NCBI GenBank assembly: GCA_017548075.1
Contig: JAFYNL010000004.1
Span: forward strand, 1-64,000
DNA: 64,000 nucleotides
Source of the DNA: Bacteroidaceae bacterium
Lineage (GTDB): Bacteria > Bacteroidota > Bacteroidia > Bacteroidales > Bacteroidaceae
Direction: 5' to 3'
Numbering within the stretch: position 1 is the first letter of the stretch; every line of letters starts with the position of its first letter. Shown piece by piece: positions 1 through 8,546 of the stretch. Both the position numbers and the translations under genes were made by a program. The notes under the pieces are model-generated. The model was given only the letters and a program-made list of their open reading frames with translations. It was not told where the DNA came from and searched no databases.

Positions 1-63
1 AGGAATAGAAACTTGGTTCTAAGCATGTTTGTGAGTTTGTTTGATGCAAAGTTAATGAATAAA

Positions 64-84
64 TCTTCACTCTTCACCTTTCAT
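64..84 (+). repeat. Heptamer repeat upstream of xylE
   Basis: Three 7-base units TCTTCAC, TCTTCAC and CTTTCAT sit just upstream of the -7 element. Similar heptamer runs occur at other gene junctions in this window. Confidence 0.5.
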
Positions 85-98
85 TCGATAAAATTTTA

Positions 99-106
99 TA
101 TCTTTG
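99..106 (+). promoter_or_regulatory. Bacteroidota-type -7 element for xylE operon
   Basis: The octamer TATCTTTG matches the TAnnTTTG -7 consensus of the Bacteroidota housekeeping sigma factor. It lies 34 bases before the xylE start. The expected upstream TTTG is not clear; the sequence there is a run of heptamers (TCTTCAC, TCTTCAC, CTTTCAT). Confidence 0.55.
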
Positions 107-140
107 TGGGGCAAATGTGTAAATTTTATCTGAAACCAGT

Positions 141-1625
141 ATGAATTCAACTCAACAAACGGGCAGTAAGCCCTATTTGTTCTCTATCGTTCTTGTTGCG
201 GTGCTGGGAGGACTGCTTTTCGGCTACGATACCGCAGTCATTTCGGGTGCAGAGAAGGGTCTGCAGGCTTTCTTCATGGAGGCTAAGGACTTCACTTATT
301 CCAACAGTTGGCACGGCTTCACTTCGGCCAGCGCTTTGATTGGCTGCATCATCGGCTCGGCTCTCTCAGGCTTGCTGGCAACCAATCTTGGACGAAAGAA
401 GTCGCTCATCATTGCAGGCCTTCTGTTCTTCGTCTCCGCTTTGGGTTCGATGGAGCCTGAGTTCCTTCTGTTCGAGCACGGAACAGCCACTTTCTCGCTG
501 CTCATCATGTTCAACATCTACCGCATCATCGGTGGCATCGGCGTAGGTCTGGCCTCAGCGATTTGTCCGATGTATATTGGCGAAGTCGCGCCTTCGAACA
601 TCAGAGGAATGCTTGTCAGCTGGAACCAGTTCGCCATCATCTTCGGTCAGTTGGTGGTCTATTTCGTGAACTTCTTCATCCTTGGCGAGCACATCCAGCC
701 TTTGGTGGAAGAGATGGGCAGAGGCATCGCCGCCATCAATCCCGCAGCTCAATGGACAGTGACGACAGGCTGGCGCTATATGTTTGGCTCCGAAGCCGTT
801 CCTGCAGGCCTCTTTGCCTTGCTCATCTGCTTCGTGCCTGAGACACCTCGCTACCTCGTTTCTGTAGGCAAGGACGAGAAGGCTTTGGGCATTCTCTCAA
901 AGATAAACGGCTCGAGCAAGGCAGCTCAAATCCTGCAAGATATCAAAGACACAATGAAGGTGAAGACCGAAAAGCTGCTCACCTATGGCGCTCTCTGCAT
1001 CTTCATCGGCATCATGCTGAGTGTCTTCCAGCAGATTGTAGGCATCAACGCCGTCCTCTACTATGCTCCTCGCATCTTTGGCGACATGGGAATGCAAGAC
1101 CCGATGATGATTACCGTCATTATGGGCATCAGCAACATCCTGTTCACGCTGCTTGCCATTTTCACTGTGGAGAAATGGGGACGCAAACCTCTGCTCATCA
1201 CTGGTTCGATTGGAATGGCTTTGGGAGCTTTCGGCGTGGCTGCAAGTTTCGGTCATGCCGGCGTGGAATGGGTTACATCGCTCAGTTTGCTCATCTATGC
1301 AGCCTGCTTCATGTTCTCTTGGGGACCGATTTGCTGGGTGCTCATCGCCGAGATATTCCCGAATACGATTCGCGGCAAAGCAGTCGCCATCGCAGTTGCT
1401 TTCCAATGGATATTCAACTTCATCGTCTCCAGTTCCTTTGTGCCGATGTTCAATATGCACTTACAGGAAAGCGACGACTTCGGCCATTGGTTCACCTACG
1501 GACTTTACGGAATCCTCTGTGTCGTAGCTGCCATCTTCGTCTGGAAGCTCGTTCCTGAGACCAAAGGCAAGACGTTGGAGGATATGACAAAGTTGTGGAA
1601 GAGCAACAAAAAAATGAAAGAATGA
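141..1625 (+). CDS. xylE: D-xylose:H+ symporter (MFS sugar porter)
   Basis: This 494-residue protein is a twelve-helix sugar porter of the major facilitator superfamily, expected to bring xylose into the cytoplasm with a proton. Visible family signatures are GYDTAVISGA in helix 1 (around residue 29), LGRKKS after helix 2, PETPRYL near residue 233 at the end of the first half, EKWGRKPL near 345, and PETKGKTLE near the C-terminus. The length fits XylE. It is followed after 4 bases by xylulokinase and then xylose isomerase, so xylose is the most likely substrate. The family alone would also allow arabinose or another hexose or pentose, so substrate assignment rests on context. Confidence 0.9.
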   Translation: MNSTQQTGSKPYLFSIVLVAVLGGLLFGYDTAVISGAEKGLQAFFMEAKDFTYSNSWHGFTSASALIGCIIGSALSGLLATNLGRKKSLIIAGLLFFVSALGSMEPEFLLFEHGTATFSLLIMFNIYRIIGGIGVGLASAICPMYIGEVAPSNIRGMLVSWNQFAIIFGQLVVYFVNFFILGEHIQPLVEEMGRGIAAINPAAQWTVTTGWRYMFGSEAVPAGLFALLICFVPETPRYLVSVGKDEKALGILSKINGSSKAAQILQDIKDTMKVKTEKLLTYGALCIFIGIMLSVFQQIVGINAVLYYAPRIFGDMGMQDPMMITVIMGISNILFTLLAIFTVEKWGRKPLLITGSIGMALGAFGVAASFGHAGVEWVTSLSLLIYAACFMFSWGPICWVLIAEIFPNTIRGKAVAIAVAFQWIFNFIVSSSFVPMFNMHLQESDDFGHWFTYGLYGILCVVAAIFVWKLVPETKGKTLEDMTKLWKSNKKMKE

Positions 1626-1629
1626 AGAA

Positions 1630-3144
1630 ATGAAAGATATGAAAAAGAACTATTTGCTTGGTTATGACGTAGGCAGTTCCAGTGTGAAGGCCTCTTTGGT
1701 GGATGTGGAGAGCGGAGCTTGTGTGGCAACTGCTTTCTATCCCAAAACAGAAGCGCCCATTAAGGCTGTTCGACAAGGATGGGCAGAGCAAGACCCAGAG
1801 GCTTGGTGGAGCTACCTGAAGTCAGCCACAACCGACATTATGACTGCCAGCGGAGCAGCCAAAGATGAGGTGAAAGCCATCGGCATCTCCTATCAGATGC
1901 ACGGCCTCGTTTGTGTGGATAAAGACTTGAAGCCGCTTCGAGACTCCATCATTTGGTGCGACTCCAGAGCCGTTCCTTATGGTCAAAAGGCTTTTAGCGA
2001 CCTCGGAAGCGAGAAGTGCCTCAGCCATTTGCTCAACTCTCCTGGCAACTTCACAGCCTCCAAACTGGCTTGGGTCAAGGAAAACGAGCCCGAACTCTTC
2101 TCTAAAATATATAAGGTAATGTTGCCAGGCGACTATATTGCTTGCCGACTTTCTGGCACTCCAGCCACTACCATTAGCGGTCTTTCGGAGGGTATGATGT
2201 GGGACTTCGAGTCGGAGCAACCTGCTCAGTTCCTCTTGGACTACTATGGCATTCCTGCAGAGATGCTTTCCGACCTTGTCCCAACCTTTGGAGTTCAAGG
2301 TGAGGTCAATGCTTCCGCAGCTGCAGAACTGGGTCTGCAAGAGGGAACGCCCATCACTTATAGAGCTGGCGACCAACCCAATAATGCCCTCTCCCTGAAT
2401 GTCTTCGAGCCAGGAGAAGCAGCCACGACTGCCGGCACTTCTGGCGTCGTTTATGGTGTGCTTGGCAATGTGGCTTACGACCCAAAGAGCAGAGTCAACA
2501 CTTTCGCTCATGTCAATCACAGACAACAGACAACGGACAACGGACAACTGACAAGATTGGGTGTTCTGCTTTGCATTAATGGCACAGGCATCCTGAATTC
2601 TTGGATGCGTCGGAATGTTGCTCCTGCAAGTATCGGTTATGCTGAGATGAACGACCTTGCAGCTCAAGCTCCAATCGGGGCAGAAGGCCTTTCTATCCTT
2701 CCTTTCGGCAATGGAGCAGAGCGAGTGCTTCAGGACAAAGAAGTGGGAGCCAGCATCCACGGCATCAACTTCAACATCCACTCTCAAGCCCATCTCCTTC
2801 GTGCAGCTCAAGAAGGCATCGTCTTCAGTTTCGCTTATGGAATGGAGGTCATGAAACAGATGGGAATGGAACTCAAGACCATTCGAGCAGGCAAGGCCAA
2901 CATGTTCCTCAGTCCTATTTTCCGCGACACTTTGGCAGGCGTGACTGGCGCCACCATCGAGGTTTGCGATACCGACGGAAGCGTTGGAGCAGCCAGAGGA
3001 GCAGGCATCGGAGCAGGCATCTATGCCGACCACAACGAAGCCTTCGCCTCCCTGAAGAAGATCCAAGTCATCGAGCCCGTAGCCCAGAATCAACCCGCCT
3101 ACAAAGAAGCCTACGAACGCTGGCTCACATATCTCCCCCATTAA
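1630..3144 (+). CDS. xylB: Xylulokinase
   Basis: FGGY-family kinase of 504 residues that phosphorylates D-xylulose to xylulose 5-phosphate. Seen: the N-terminal phosphate loop [15 protein letters not shown], the SYQMHG substrate segment near residue 82, AGTSGVVYG near 276 and CINGTG near 313. An in-frame ATG three codons downstream ([12 protein letters not shown]) is an alternative start. The gene starts 4 bases after xylE and is followed by xylA after 31 bases, so the three form one operon. Odd feature: codons about 298-309 are made of a 7-base tandem repeat, which appears to insert several residues ([11 protein letters not shown]) ahead of the conserved [12 protein letters not shown] segment. 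Confidence 0.92.
   Translation: MKDMKKNYLLGYDVGSSSVKASLVDVESGACVATAFYPKTEAPIKAVRQGWAEQDPEAWWSYLKSATTDIMTASGAAKDEVKAIGISYQMHGLVCVDKDLKPLRDSIIWCDSRAVPYGQKAFSDLGSEKCLSHLLNSPGNFTASKLAWVKENEPELFSKIYKVMLPGDYIACRLSGTPATTISGLSEGMMWDFESEQPAQFLLDYYGIPAEMLSDLVPTFGVQGEVNASAAAELGLQEGTPITYRAGDQPNNALSLNVFEPGEAATTAGTSGVVYGVLGNVAYDPKSRVNTFAHVNHRQQTTDNGQLTRLGVLLCINGTGILNSWMRRNVAPASIGYAEMNDLAAQAPIGAEGLSILPFGNGAERVLQDKEVGASIHGINFNIHSQAHLLRAAQEGIVFSFAYGMEVMKQMGMELKTIRAGKANMFLSPIFRDTLAGVTGATIEVCDTDGSVGAARGAGIGAGIYADHNEAFASLKKIQVIEPVAQNQPAYKEAYERWLTYLPH
2521..2555 (+). repeat. Five 7-bp tandem units inside xylB
   Basis: The units AGACAAC, AGACAAC, GGACAAC, GGACAAC and TGACAAG follow each other without a gap within the coding sequence. 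A change of one 7-base unit would shift the xylB frame, so this is a possible contingency locus. Confidence 0.75.
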
Positions 3145-3175
3145 ACCTAATAAACCCATTAACCCCATAATAATT

Positions 3176-4483
3176 ATGAAACAGTATTTTCCAGAGATTC
3201 CCGTCATCAAGTTTGAGGGCGTGAAAAGCAAAAATCCGTTGGCTTATCGTTACTATGACCGCGACAAAGTGGTTATGGGCAAGAAGATGAGCGAGTGGTT
3301 CAAGTTCGCAATGTGCTGGTGGCACACACTTTGTGCTGAAGGCGCTGACCAGTTCGGTGGAGGCACGAAGACCTTCCCTTGGAACAAAGCCGCCGACCCT
3401 GTTCAGGCTGCTAAGGACAAAGCCGACGCTGGCTTCGAAATCATGCAGAAGCTCGGCATCGACTACTATTGCTTCCACGATGTAGACCTCGTTGCAGAGG
3501 CTGCTACCGTAGAAGAGTACGAGAAGAACCTGAAGGAAGTGGTTGCTTACCTGAAGAAGAAGCAAGCCAAGACCGGCATCAAGCTCCTCTGGGGCACAGC
3601 CAACGTCTTCGGCCACAAGCGCTACATGAACGGAGCCAGCACCAATCCCGACTTCGACGTCGTTGCTCGCGCTATTGTGCAGATCAAGAACGCCATCGAT
3701 GCAACCATCGAGCTTGGCGGCACCAACTATGTCTTCTGGGGCGGTCGCGAAGGTTACATGAGCCTCCTCAATACAGACATGAAACGTGAGAAAGATCACA
3801 TGGCAACCATGCTGACAATGGCTCGCGACTATGCTCGCAGCAAAGGCTTCAAGGGCACATTCCTCATCGAGCCCAAGCCGATGGAGCCCAGCAAGCACCA
3901 GTATGATGTCGATACAGAAACCGTCATCGGCTTCCTCAAAGCTCACGGTCTCGACAAAGACTTCAAGGTGAACATCGAGGTGAACCATGCCACACTTGCA
4001 GGTCACACCTTCGAGCACGAACTGGCTTGCGCCGTTGATGCAGGCATGTTGGGTAGCATCGATGCCAATCGCGGTGACTATCAGAATGGCTGGGACACCG
4101 ACCAGTTCCCCATCGACCACTTCGAACTCGTTCAGGCCATGATGCAGATTATCAGAGGCGGCGGCTTCAAGGACGGCGGCACAAACTTCGACGCCAAGAC
4201 TCGCAGAAACAGCACCGACCTTGAGGATATCTTCATCGCTCACATCGCAGCAATGGACGCAATGGCTCATGCACTGCTCAGCGCAGCCGAAATCATCAAG
4301 AAGTCTCCCCTCCCGGCAATGCTGAAGGAGCGTTATGCAAGCTTCGACAAAGGCAAGGGCAAGAAGTTCGAACAAGGCAAGATGACCCTCGAAGAGGCTT
4401 ACGAGTATGGCAAGAAGGTAGGCGAACCCAAGCAAACCAGCGGCAAGCAGGAACTCTACGAAGCCATTGTGAATATGTATTAA
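3176..4483 (+). CDS. xylA: Xylose isomerase
   Basis: A 435-residue class II xylose isomerase that interconverts D-xylose and D-xylulose using two divalent metals in a TIM barrel. Seen: the catalytic-histidine region CFHDVDL near residue 100, the metal-binding [15 protein letters not shown] near 230, [17 protein letters not shown] near 266-282 and [19 protein letters not shown] near 292-310. The larger (about 435 residue) class II form with an extra N-terminal segment is typical for Bacteroidales. It is the last gene of the xylE-xylB-xylA operon and is followed by a strong hairpin terminator. Confidence 0.96.
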   Translation: MKQYFPEIPVIKFEGVKSKNPLAYRYYDRDKVVMGKKMSEWFKFAMCWWHTLCAEGADQFGGGTKTFPWNKAADPVQAAKDKADAGFEIMQKLGIDYYCFHDVDLVAEAATVEEYEKNLKEVVAYLKKKQAKTGIKLLWGTANVFGHKRYMNGASTNPDFDVVARAIVQIKNAIDATIELGGTNYVFWGGREGYMSLLNTDMKREKDHMATMLTMARDYARSKGFKGTFLIEPKPMEPSKHQYDVDTETVIGFLKAHGLDKDFKVNIEVNHATLAGHTFEHELACAVDAGMLGSIDANRGDYQNGWDTDQFPIDHFELVQAMMQIIRGGGFKDGGTNFDAKTRRNSTDLEDIFIAHIAAMDAMAHALLSAAEIIKKSPLPAMLKERYASFDKGKGKKFEQGKMTLEEAYEYGKKVGEPKQTSGKQELYEAIVNMY

Positions 4484-4509
4484 GCAGTCACAGAGCTTAT
4501 TCGAAACAT

Positions 4510-4540
4510 AAAGCCCGAGGTTTTCTCGGGCTTTAGTTTT
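4510..4540. terminator. Bidirectional hairpin terminator between xylA and GH36
   Basis: AAAGCCCGAG (4510-4519) pairs perfectly with CTCGGGCTTT (4525-4534) around a five-base loop, with T-rich sequence after it on the + strand and an A tract before it. It separates two convergent genes and could serve both. Confidence 0.85.
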
Positions 4541-6701
4541 ATTCTTTCGTAATCTCGATGATGTGACTAACGAGGTCGTTGGCCGAAGTCACCTTGATGC
4601 CGACCTTCATGAGATAGTCGCCTGTATAGACTTTATCGTTGCAGGGGAGCCAACTTTGCCTGCCAGACATGAGACAAATCTCTTTCACACGGTACTTCGC
4701 ATCTGCATCGAGGCCTTGCAGACGCGTGTTCAGGAGCCTTTCTCCATAGCGAGGATGGATGTCGTAAGCAAAGACGATGCTATGGGTTTTGCTATCGTTA
4801 ACGCGCTGAACAACACAATGTTGTCCTTTATATGGCGAGACGAGTCGGTAGAGATTGGGCGACCAGATAACTTCCTTCAGACGATTGTATTCCTTGATGG
4901 CCTCGCGACAATACTGGCGGTCATCATTCGAAAGACCTTTCAAGCCGATATCGAAGCCCAACTTTCCCTGGAAAGCGACATCCAGACGGAACTTGATGCT
5001 CGCCTTTCTGTTCCATTCTGTGACATGAGCACACATGGTTTTTGCGGGCATGAACTGCGAGTAACCCCATTGGATGAAGAGTCGCTCGATGGGATCTGTA
5101 TTGTCGCTGCACCAAAACTCGGTAAAGTAACGAAGTCCCGTAACATCCGACCTTCCTCCTCCACCCGAGCACATCATCATATAAAGGTCAGGATACTTTG
5201 CCTGCACTCTGTCGAGCACCTTGTAGAGTCCGCGCACATAATCGACATAGATGTTGCCCTGATTCTCCTTCAAATATGGGGAATAGATGTTGGTGATGGG
5301 CGAGTTGCAGTCCCATTTCATGAACTTGATGTCGGGATTCTCCTGCATCAGTCCGTCAACGACGCCAAAGACGAAGTCCTGAACCTTTGGGTTGCAGAGG
5401 TCGAGCACCATTTGATTGCGGAAATAATAGGTCTCTCTGGAAGGCAACTGAATGAGCCAATCGGGGTGTTTCTCTGCGAGTTCGCTCTTCGGATTCACCA
5501 TCTCGGGCTCTATCCAAATGCCGAAGTTGACGCCATTCTCCTTGGCTTTCTTGACGAGATAGGGAATGCCTTGAGGCAATTTATCCTGCGTCACTTGCCA
5601 ATCACCCAAGCCAGCATGGTCGTCCTTTCGAGGGTACTTGTTGCCGAACCAACCATCATCGAGCAGGAAGAGCTCGACGCCCAAGTCCTTTGCCTCACCA
5701 AAAAGTTCCACAAGCTTCTCCTCGTTGAAGTCGAAGTAAGTGTTCTCCCAGTTGTTGAGGAGCGTCATTCTGTCATCCTTGGCCTTGTGAAGTTGGTGGT
5801 TCATCATCCATCGTTGGAACCTGCGACTGCCTTCACCAACGCCTTTGGCAAGAGTGAAGAAGAAATCAGCCGTTTTGAAGACATCGCCTTTCTGCAGAAG
5901 ATAGGTCGAGGCATCGTGGTTGATGCCGCTCACAACTCGGAGAATATGCTGATTGTCCACTTCGAAGGTGAAGCGGAAGTTGCCTGTCCAACCAAGCGTT
6001 CCCATCAAAACAGTGCCTTCATTCTCGCTGACAGGACTTCCAAGACCAACCTCGAAGAACGGCTGAGCCATCATATTTGCTCGAGTTCCCAAGCGAGAAT
6101 CAACCACTTTCTTGCCGAACTGAAGTTCCTGACTGAGCATCTGCATCTCCTTTGCCCAGTCGCTCGAGAACTCGGTCAAGTAGTAGTTGGAAGCCTCGAA
6201 GTAGAGCATCGACGAAGCATACCTGCCAAGATAGACTTTTCCCTTTTCTTCGTGCTTAATCTCAGCCCATTGCTGGATGATATCCTCCTCAGGAAAGACC
6301 TTATAATAAAGCGTCACCTCGACTGGATAAAGCTCATCTCGAAGGACGACAGAGGTCTCGTTTCCTTGCTGCGAATGCTTTACATACTTCAAGATAGACG
6401 TTGGATTTCCGTCAGAATGACGAATCTCGAAGGTCGGCTCGTAGTAGTCCTCTGTACCCATAACTGGGTAAACCTCAAGGCCTTTGATGGTCGAACTGCT
6501 CAATCCAACTTGGGGCATCGATAGCTGCGAAAGGTCGGTCTGGCTCGAAAGGCGTTCTCCGAGGTAAGTCTGACAAAGTCGCTTTTGGGAATTTACCTTG
6601 AGAACCAATTGAGTGTGGTCTGTCTGGATGCTTATCGTTTGAGCCCAAAATGGGAAGAAGAGAATGAGAAAATAAGAAAATAAGAAGGTTCGCTTTGTCA
6701 T
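4539..6701 (-). CDS. Secreted alpha-galactosidase, GH36
   Basis: The protein has 720 residues from the chosen ATG at 6701, which gives a signal peptide (MTKRTFLFSYFLILFFPFWAQ). An upstream in-frame ATG at 6761 would add 20 residues that spoil the signal. It hydrolyses alpha-1,6-galactosides. Domains in order: signal; beta-sandwich N-terminal domain (about 25-320); TIM barrel (about 330-630) with the nucleophile Asp in MKWDCNS (near 464) and the acid/base Asp in FWCSDNTD (near 530); C-terminal beta domain. The CSGGGGRSD segment is the family fingerprint. The gene is convergent with xylA. The signal-peptide codons are built from an 8-base A/T-rich repeat. Confidence 0.92.
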   Translation of the reverse strand: MTKRTFLFSYFLILFFPFWAQTISIQTDHTQLVLKVNSQKRLCQTYLGERLSSQTDLSQLSMPQVGLSSSTIKGLEVYPVMGTEDYYEPTFEIRHSDGNPTSILKYVKHSQQGNETSVVLRDELYPVEVTLYYKVFPEEDIIQQWAEIKHEEKGKVYLGRYASSMLYFEASNYYLTEFSSDWAKEMQMLSQELQFGKKVVDSRLGTRANMMAQPFFEVGLGSPVSENEGTVLMGTLGWTGNFRFTFEVDNQHILRVVSGINHDASTYLLQKGDVFKTADFFFTLAKGVGEGSRRFQRWMMNHQLHKAKDDRMTLLNNWENTYFDFNEEKLVELFGEAKDLGVELFLLDDGWFGNKYPRKDDHAGLGDWQVTQDKLPQGIPYLVKKAKENGVNFGIWIEPEMVNPKSELAEKHPDWLIQLPSRETYYFRNQMVLDLCNPKVQDFVFGVVDGLMQENPDIKFMKWDCNSPITNIYSPYLKENQGNIYVDYVRGLYKVLDRVQAKYPDLYMMMCSGGGGRSDVTGLRYFTEFWCSDNTDPIERLFIQWGYSQFMPAKTMCAHVTEWNRKASIKFRLDVAFQGKLGFDIGLKGLSNDDRQYCREAIKEYNRLKEVIWSPNLYRLVSPYKGQHCVVQRVNDSKTHSIVFAYDIHPRYGERLLNTRLQGLDADAKYRVKEICLMSGRQSWLPCNDKVYTGDYLMKVGIKVTSANDLVSHIIEITKE

Positions 6702-6732
6702 GATTTCGTGTCGTATTTGAAGGTTTCTGCTG

Positions 6733-6740
6733 CAAAGATA
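6733..6740 (-). promoter_or_regulatory. -7 element for GH36 gene
   Basis: On the minus strand this reads TATCTTTG, a TAnnTTTG match 32 bases before the chosen GH36 start. It is divergent from the acyltransferase promoter and separated from it by heptamer repeats. Confidence 0.6.
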
Positions 6741-6748
6741 CAAAAAAA

Positions 6749-6776
6749 GTTCATAGTTCATAGTTCATAGTCCATA
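6749..6776 (+). repeat. Four 7-bp tandem units between divergent promoters
   Basis: GTTCATA is repeated three times, followed by GTCCATA. The array lies exactly between the minus-strand TATCTTTG and the plus-strand TAACTTTG, so a change in copy number would change the spacing of the divergent promoters. Confidence 0.8.
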
Positions 6777-6784
6777 GTTTTTCG

Positions 6785-6792
6785 TAACTTTG
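6785..6792 (+). promoter_or_regulatory. -7 element for acyltransferase gene
   Basis: TAACTTTG matches the TAnnTTTG consensus and lies 25 bases before the start at 6818. Confidence 0.6.
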
Positions 6793-6817
6793 TCCTCGAT
6801 ATAATAGAAACCCAACT

Positions 6818-7747
6818 ATGCCGCGAATCAAGGAACTCGACTTTCTGAAGGGCGTTCTCATACTGCTCGTCATCAGTTTTCACCTGGTCTATTTCGAGCA
6901 ACTATACCCCGAAATCAAGCAAGTGGTCTATACTTTCCACATGCCTGGCTTCCTGCTCATTTCGGGTTACCTGATGAACATAAGTAAAGAGCCCAAGGAT
7001 TTCCTGCGAACCCTGCTGTGGCTGGCGGTTCCGTATCTTGTTATGGAGAGTGGATACATCTATATGGCTTCGCTTCTTCCCATAAATGAGCACATCTACA
7101 ACCTCAATCCGAAGGTTTTCTTGGACCATCTTTTTCTCCATCCTCTCGGCCCTTATTGGTACTTGCATGCTTTGATTTTGTGCGGAGGTCTGTACTATTA
7201 TATATATAATAATGTAGAGCGAGGACTGATGACGCGATTCCTTCTAATAGGCATAGCCTATTATGTTCTGGCTCATGTCTTTGGAATTCTGTCGTTTTCA
7301 TCTTCCTTGTATTTCCTTGCAGGAGCAGTTCTTCGTCAGAGCGGCAAAGATTTCCTGCTTTTCTTCCTGCCTACAAGACTTTCCATCATAGCTTTCGCTT
7401 TGCTGGCATGCTTTACGAAATTCCCAACCCAGGCCAGTCTGAACGGAGCTTTGATAGTCTATTTTGCCATTTCCACCCTGCTTTCTCTCTACGAACATTT
7501 GCCCGAAAGAGTGCGTCAAGCCTTCCTCTTCTTAGGTCGGAACAGTCTGATGCTCTTCGTCTTCTCGCCCATCTTCACAGTTCTTTGCAAGCAGTTTGTT
7601 CCTTATCTCAAGTTCGATCCTACTGGCTTGCTCTTCCTGATTGTCTCTCTCGCATTTTGTGTAGGGGGAAGCCTCCTGATTGCTTGGCTGATAGACTTCG
7701 TCGGCGTCTCGAAGTACCTCTTTGGCAGACGGGCTTTGTCAAAGTGA
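6818..7747 (+). CDS. Membrane acyltransferase family 3 protein
   Basis: This 309-residue polytopic protein belongs to the acyltransferase-3/OafA-like family, which moves acyl groups to sugars or other carbohydrate acceptors at the inner membrane. The diagnostic start is RIKELDFLKGVLILLVISFH (residues 3-22), with the family Arg/Asp and His. HMPGFLLISGYL follows near residue 45. About ten hydrophobic segments are visible. There is no extracellular SGNH domain. The acceptor cannot be deduced. It stands alone between GH36 (divergent) and hsp20. Confidence 0.8.
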   Translation: MPRIKELDFLKGVLILLVISFHLVYFEQLYPEIKQVVYTFHMPGFLLISGYLMNISKEPKDFLRTLLWLAVPYLVMESGYIYMASLLPINEHIYNLNPKVFLDHLFLHPLGPYWYLHALILCGGLYYYIYNNVERGLMTRFLLIGIAYYVLAHVFGILSFSSSLYFLAGAVLRQSGKDFLLFFLPTRLSIIAFALLACFTKFPTQASLNGALIVYFAISTLLSLYEHLPERVRQAFLFLGRNSLMLFVFSPIFTVLCKQFVPYLKFDPTGLLFLIVSLAFCVGGSLLIAWLIDFVGVSKYLFGRRALSK

Positions 7748-7793
7748 CATGACTTTTTGTCGCCGTTTGTCCACATTCTGGTCACATTTTTGG

Positions 7794-7810
7794 TTGGCAC
7801 ATCTATTGTT
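7794..7810 (+). promoter_or_regulatory. Possible sigma-54 (-24/-12) promoter of hsp20
   Basis: TTGGCACATCTATTGTT resembles the -24/-12 consensus TGGCAC-N5-TTGC with correct spacing, but with T in place of the final C. A competing housekeeping-like element TATGTTTA (7811-7818) overlaps its downstream side, so the assignment is uncertain. Confidence 0.4.
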
Positions 7811-7859
7811 TATGTTTAGATGAAATGTTTAACCAAAAATATAATTAGGAGGTATGATT

Positions 7860-8285
7860 ATGTTACCAGTAATGTTTAAGAACAGTTGGTTCCCAACAGT
7901 ATTCGACGATTTTCTGAACACTGATTTTATGCCTCGAGCAAATAGTACGGCTCCGGCAGTCAATGTGAAAGAGAGTGAAACGGCTTACACGATGGAGCTC
8001 GCAGCTCCTGGCATCAAGAAGGAGTACTGCCGAGTTAACATCGATGACAACGGCAACTTGGCCATCGCAATTGAGAACAAGTGCGAACACAAGCACGAGG
8101 ACAAGAAGCATCACTACTTGAGACGCGAATTCTCCTACAGCAACTACGAACAGAGCTACACTCTGCCCGATGATGTGGAGCGCGACAAAATCTCTGCTAA
8201 GGTTGAGGACGGCATCCTGACCGTCACAATGCCAAAGATGGAGAAAGAAGTGAAGAAGTTGAGCAAAGCCATCGAAGTTTCATGA
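7860..8285 (+). CDS. Small heat shock protein Hsp20
   Basis: A cytoplasmic alpha-crystallin-type holdase of 141 residues that binds unfolding proteins without ATP. The alpha-crystallin domain spans about residues 30-128 (from PAVNVKESETAYTMELAAPG to the GILTVTMPK motif), and the C-terminal tail is short. Start: AGGAGG at 7847-7852 is seven bases before the ATG at 7860 but only one base before the ATG at 7854, so 7860 is preferred; this is one of the few strong Shine-Dalgarno sites in the window. A 22-bp-period palindromic element follows within 60 bases of the stop. Confidence 0.9.
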   Translation: MLPVMFKNSWFPTVFDDFLNTDFMPRANSTAPAVNVKESETAYTMELAAPGIKKEYCRVNIDDNGNLAIAIENKCEHKHEDKKHHYLRREFSYSNYEQSYTLPDDVERDKISAKVEDGILTVTMPKMEKEVKKLSKAIEVS

Positions 8286-8343
8286 CTTGGCAAATCATCC
8301 GAAACATAGGAGCAGCACTCTTCGGAGCCCTGCTCCTTTTTCG

Positions 8344-8461
8344 TTTCAAAACGACCCTCAGTTAAAATCAAAACTTAACACGTTAACTTGCCCAACTTAA
8401 CACGTTAAAATCGCAAACGTAACACGTTAACTTTGCCAACGTAACTGGGGTTGTTTGAAAA
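8344..8461. repeat. 22-bp periodic palindromic element, copy A
   Basis: Cores of the form TTAACACGTTAA begin at 8375 and 8397, and GTAACACGTTAA at 8419, with a fourth half-core at 8441: exactly 22-base steps. Spacers hold a degenerate TTGCAA. Ends are imperfect inverted repeats: AAACGACCCTCAGTTAA on the left and GTAACTGGGGTTGTTTG on the right. It lies between hsp20 and the radical SAM gene. Confidence 0.85.
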
Positions 8462-8534
8462 CACCACCAGATTCGCAAAACAAAAGAATACATAAAAATT
8501 CTTAACGCCACACTTTTAATTCTTCAAAAAATCG

Positions 8535-8542
8535 TATTTTTG
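8535..8542 (+). promoter_or_regulatory. -7 element touching the radical SAM start codon
   Basis: TATTTTTG matches TAnnTTTG and ends only four bases before the ATG at 8547. Transcription from it would begin at or next to the start codon, giving a leaderless message. Confidence 0.5.
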
Positions 8543-8546
8543 CAGC

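Noticed and set aside
4563-6524. Plus-strand open frame of 653 codons opposite GH36
   Set aside because: GH36 on the minus strand carries all catalytic residues; the plus-strand product has no recognisable domain or start context.
8344-8461. Palindromic elements as simple rho-independent terminators
   Set aside because: The cores have two-base loops and no T run follows; several genes with these elements (for example GH27) already have a standard terminator upstream of them.
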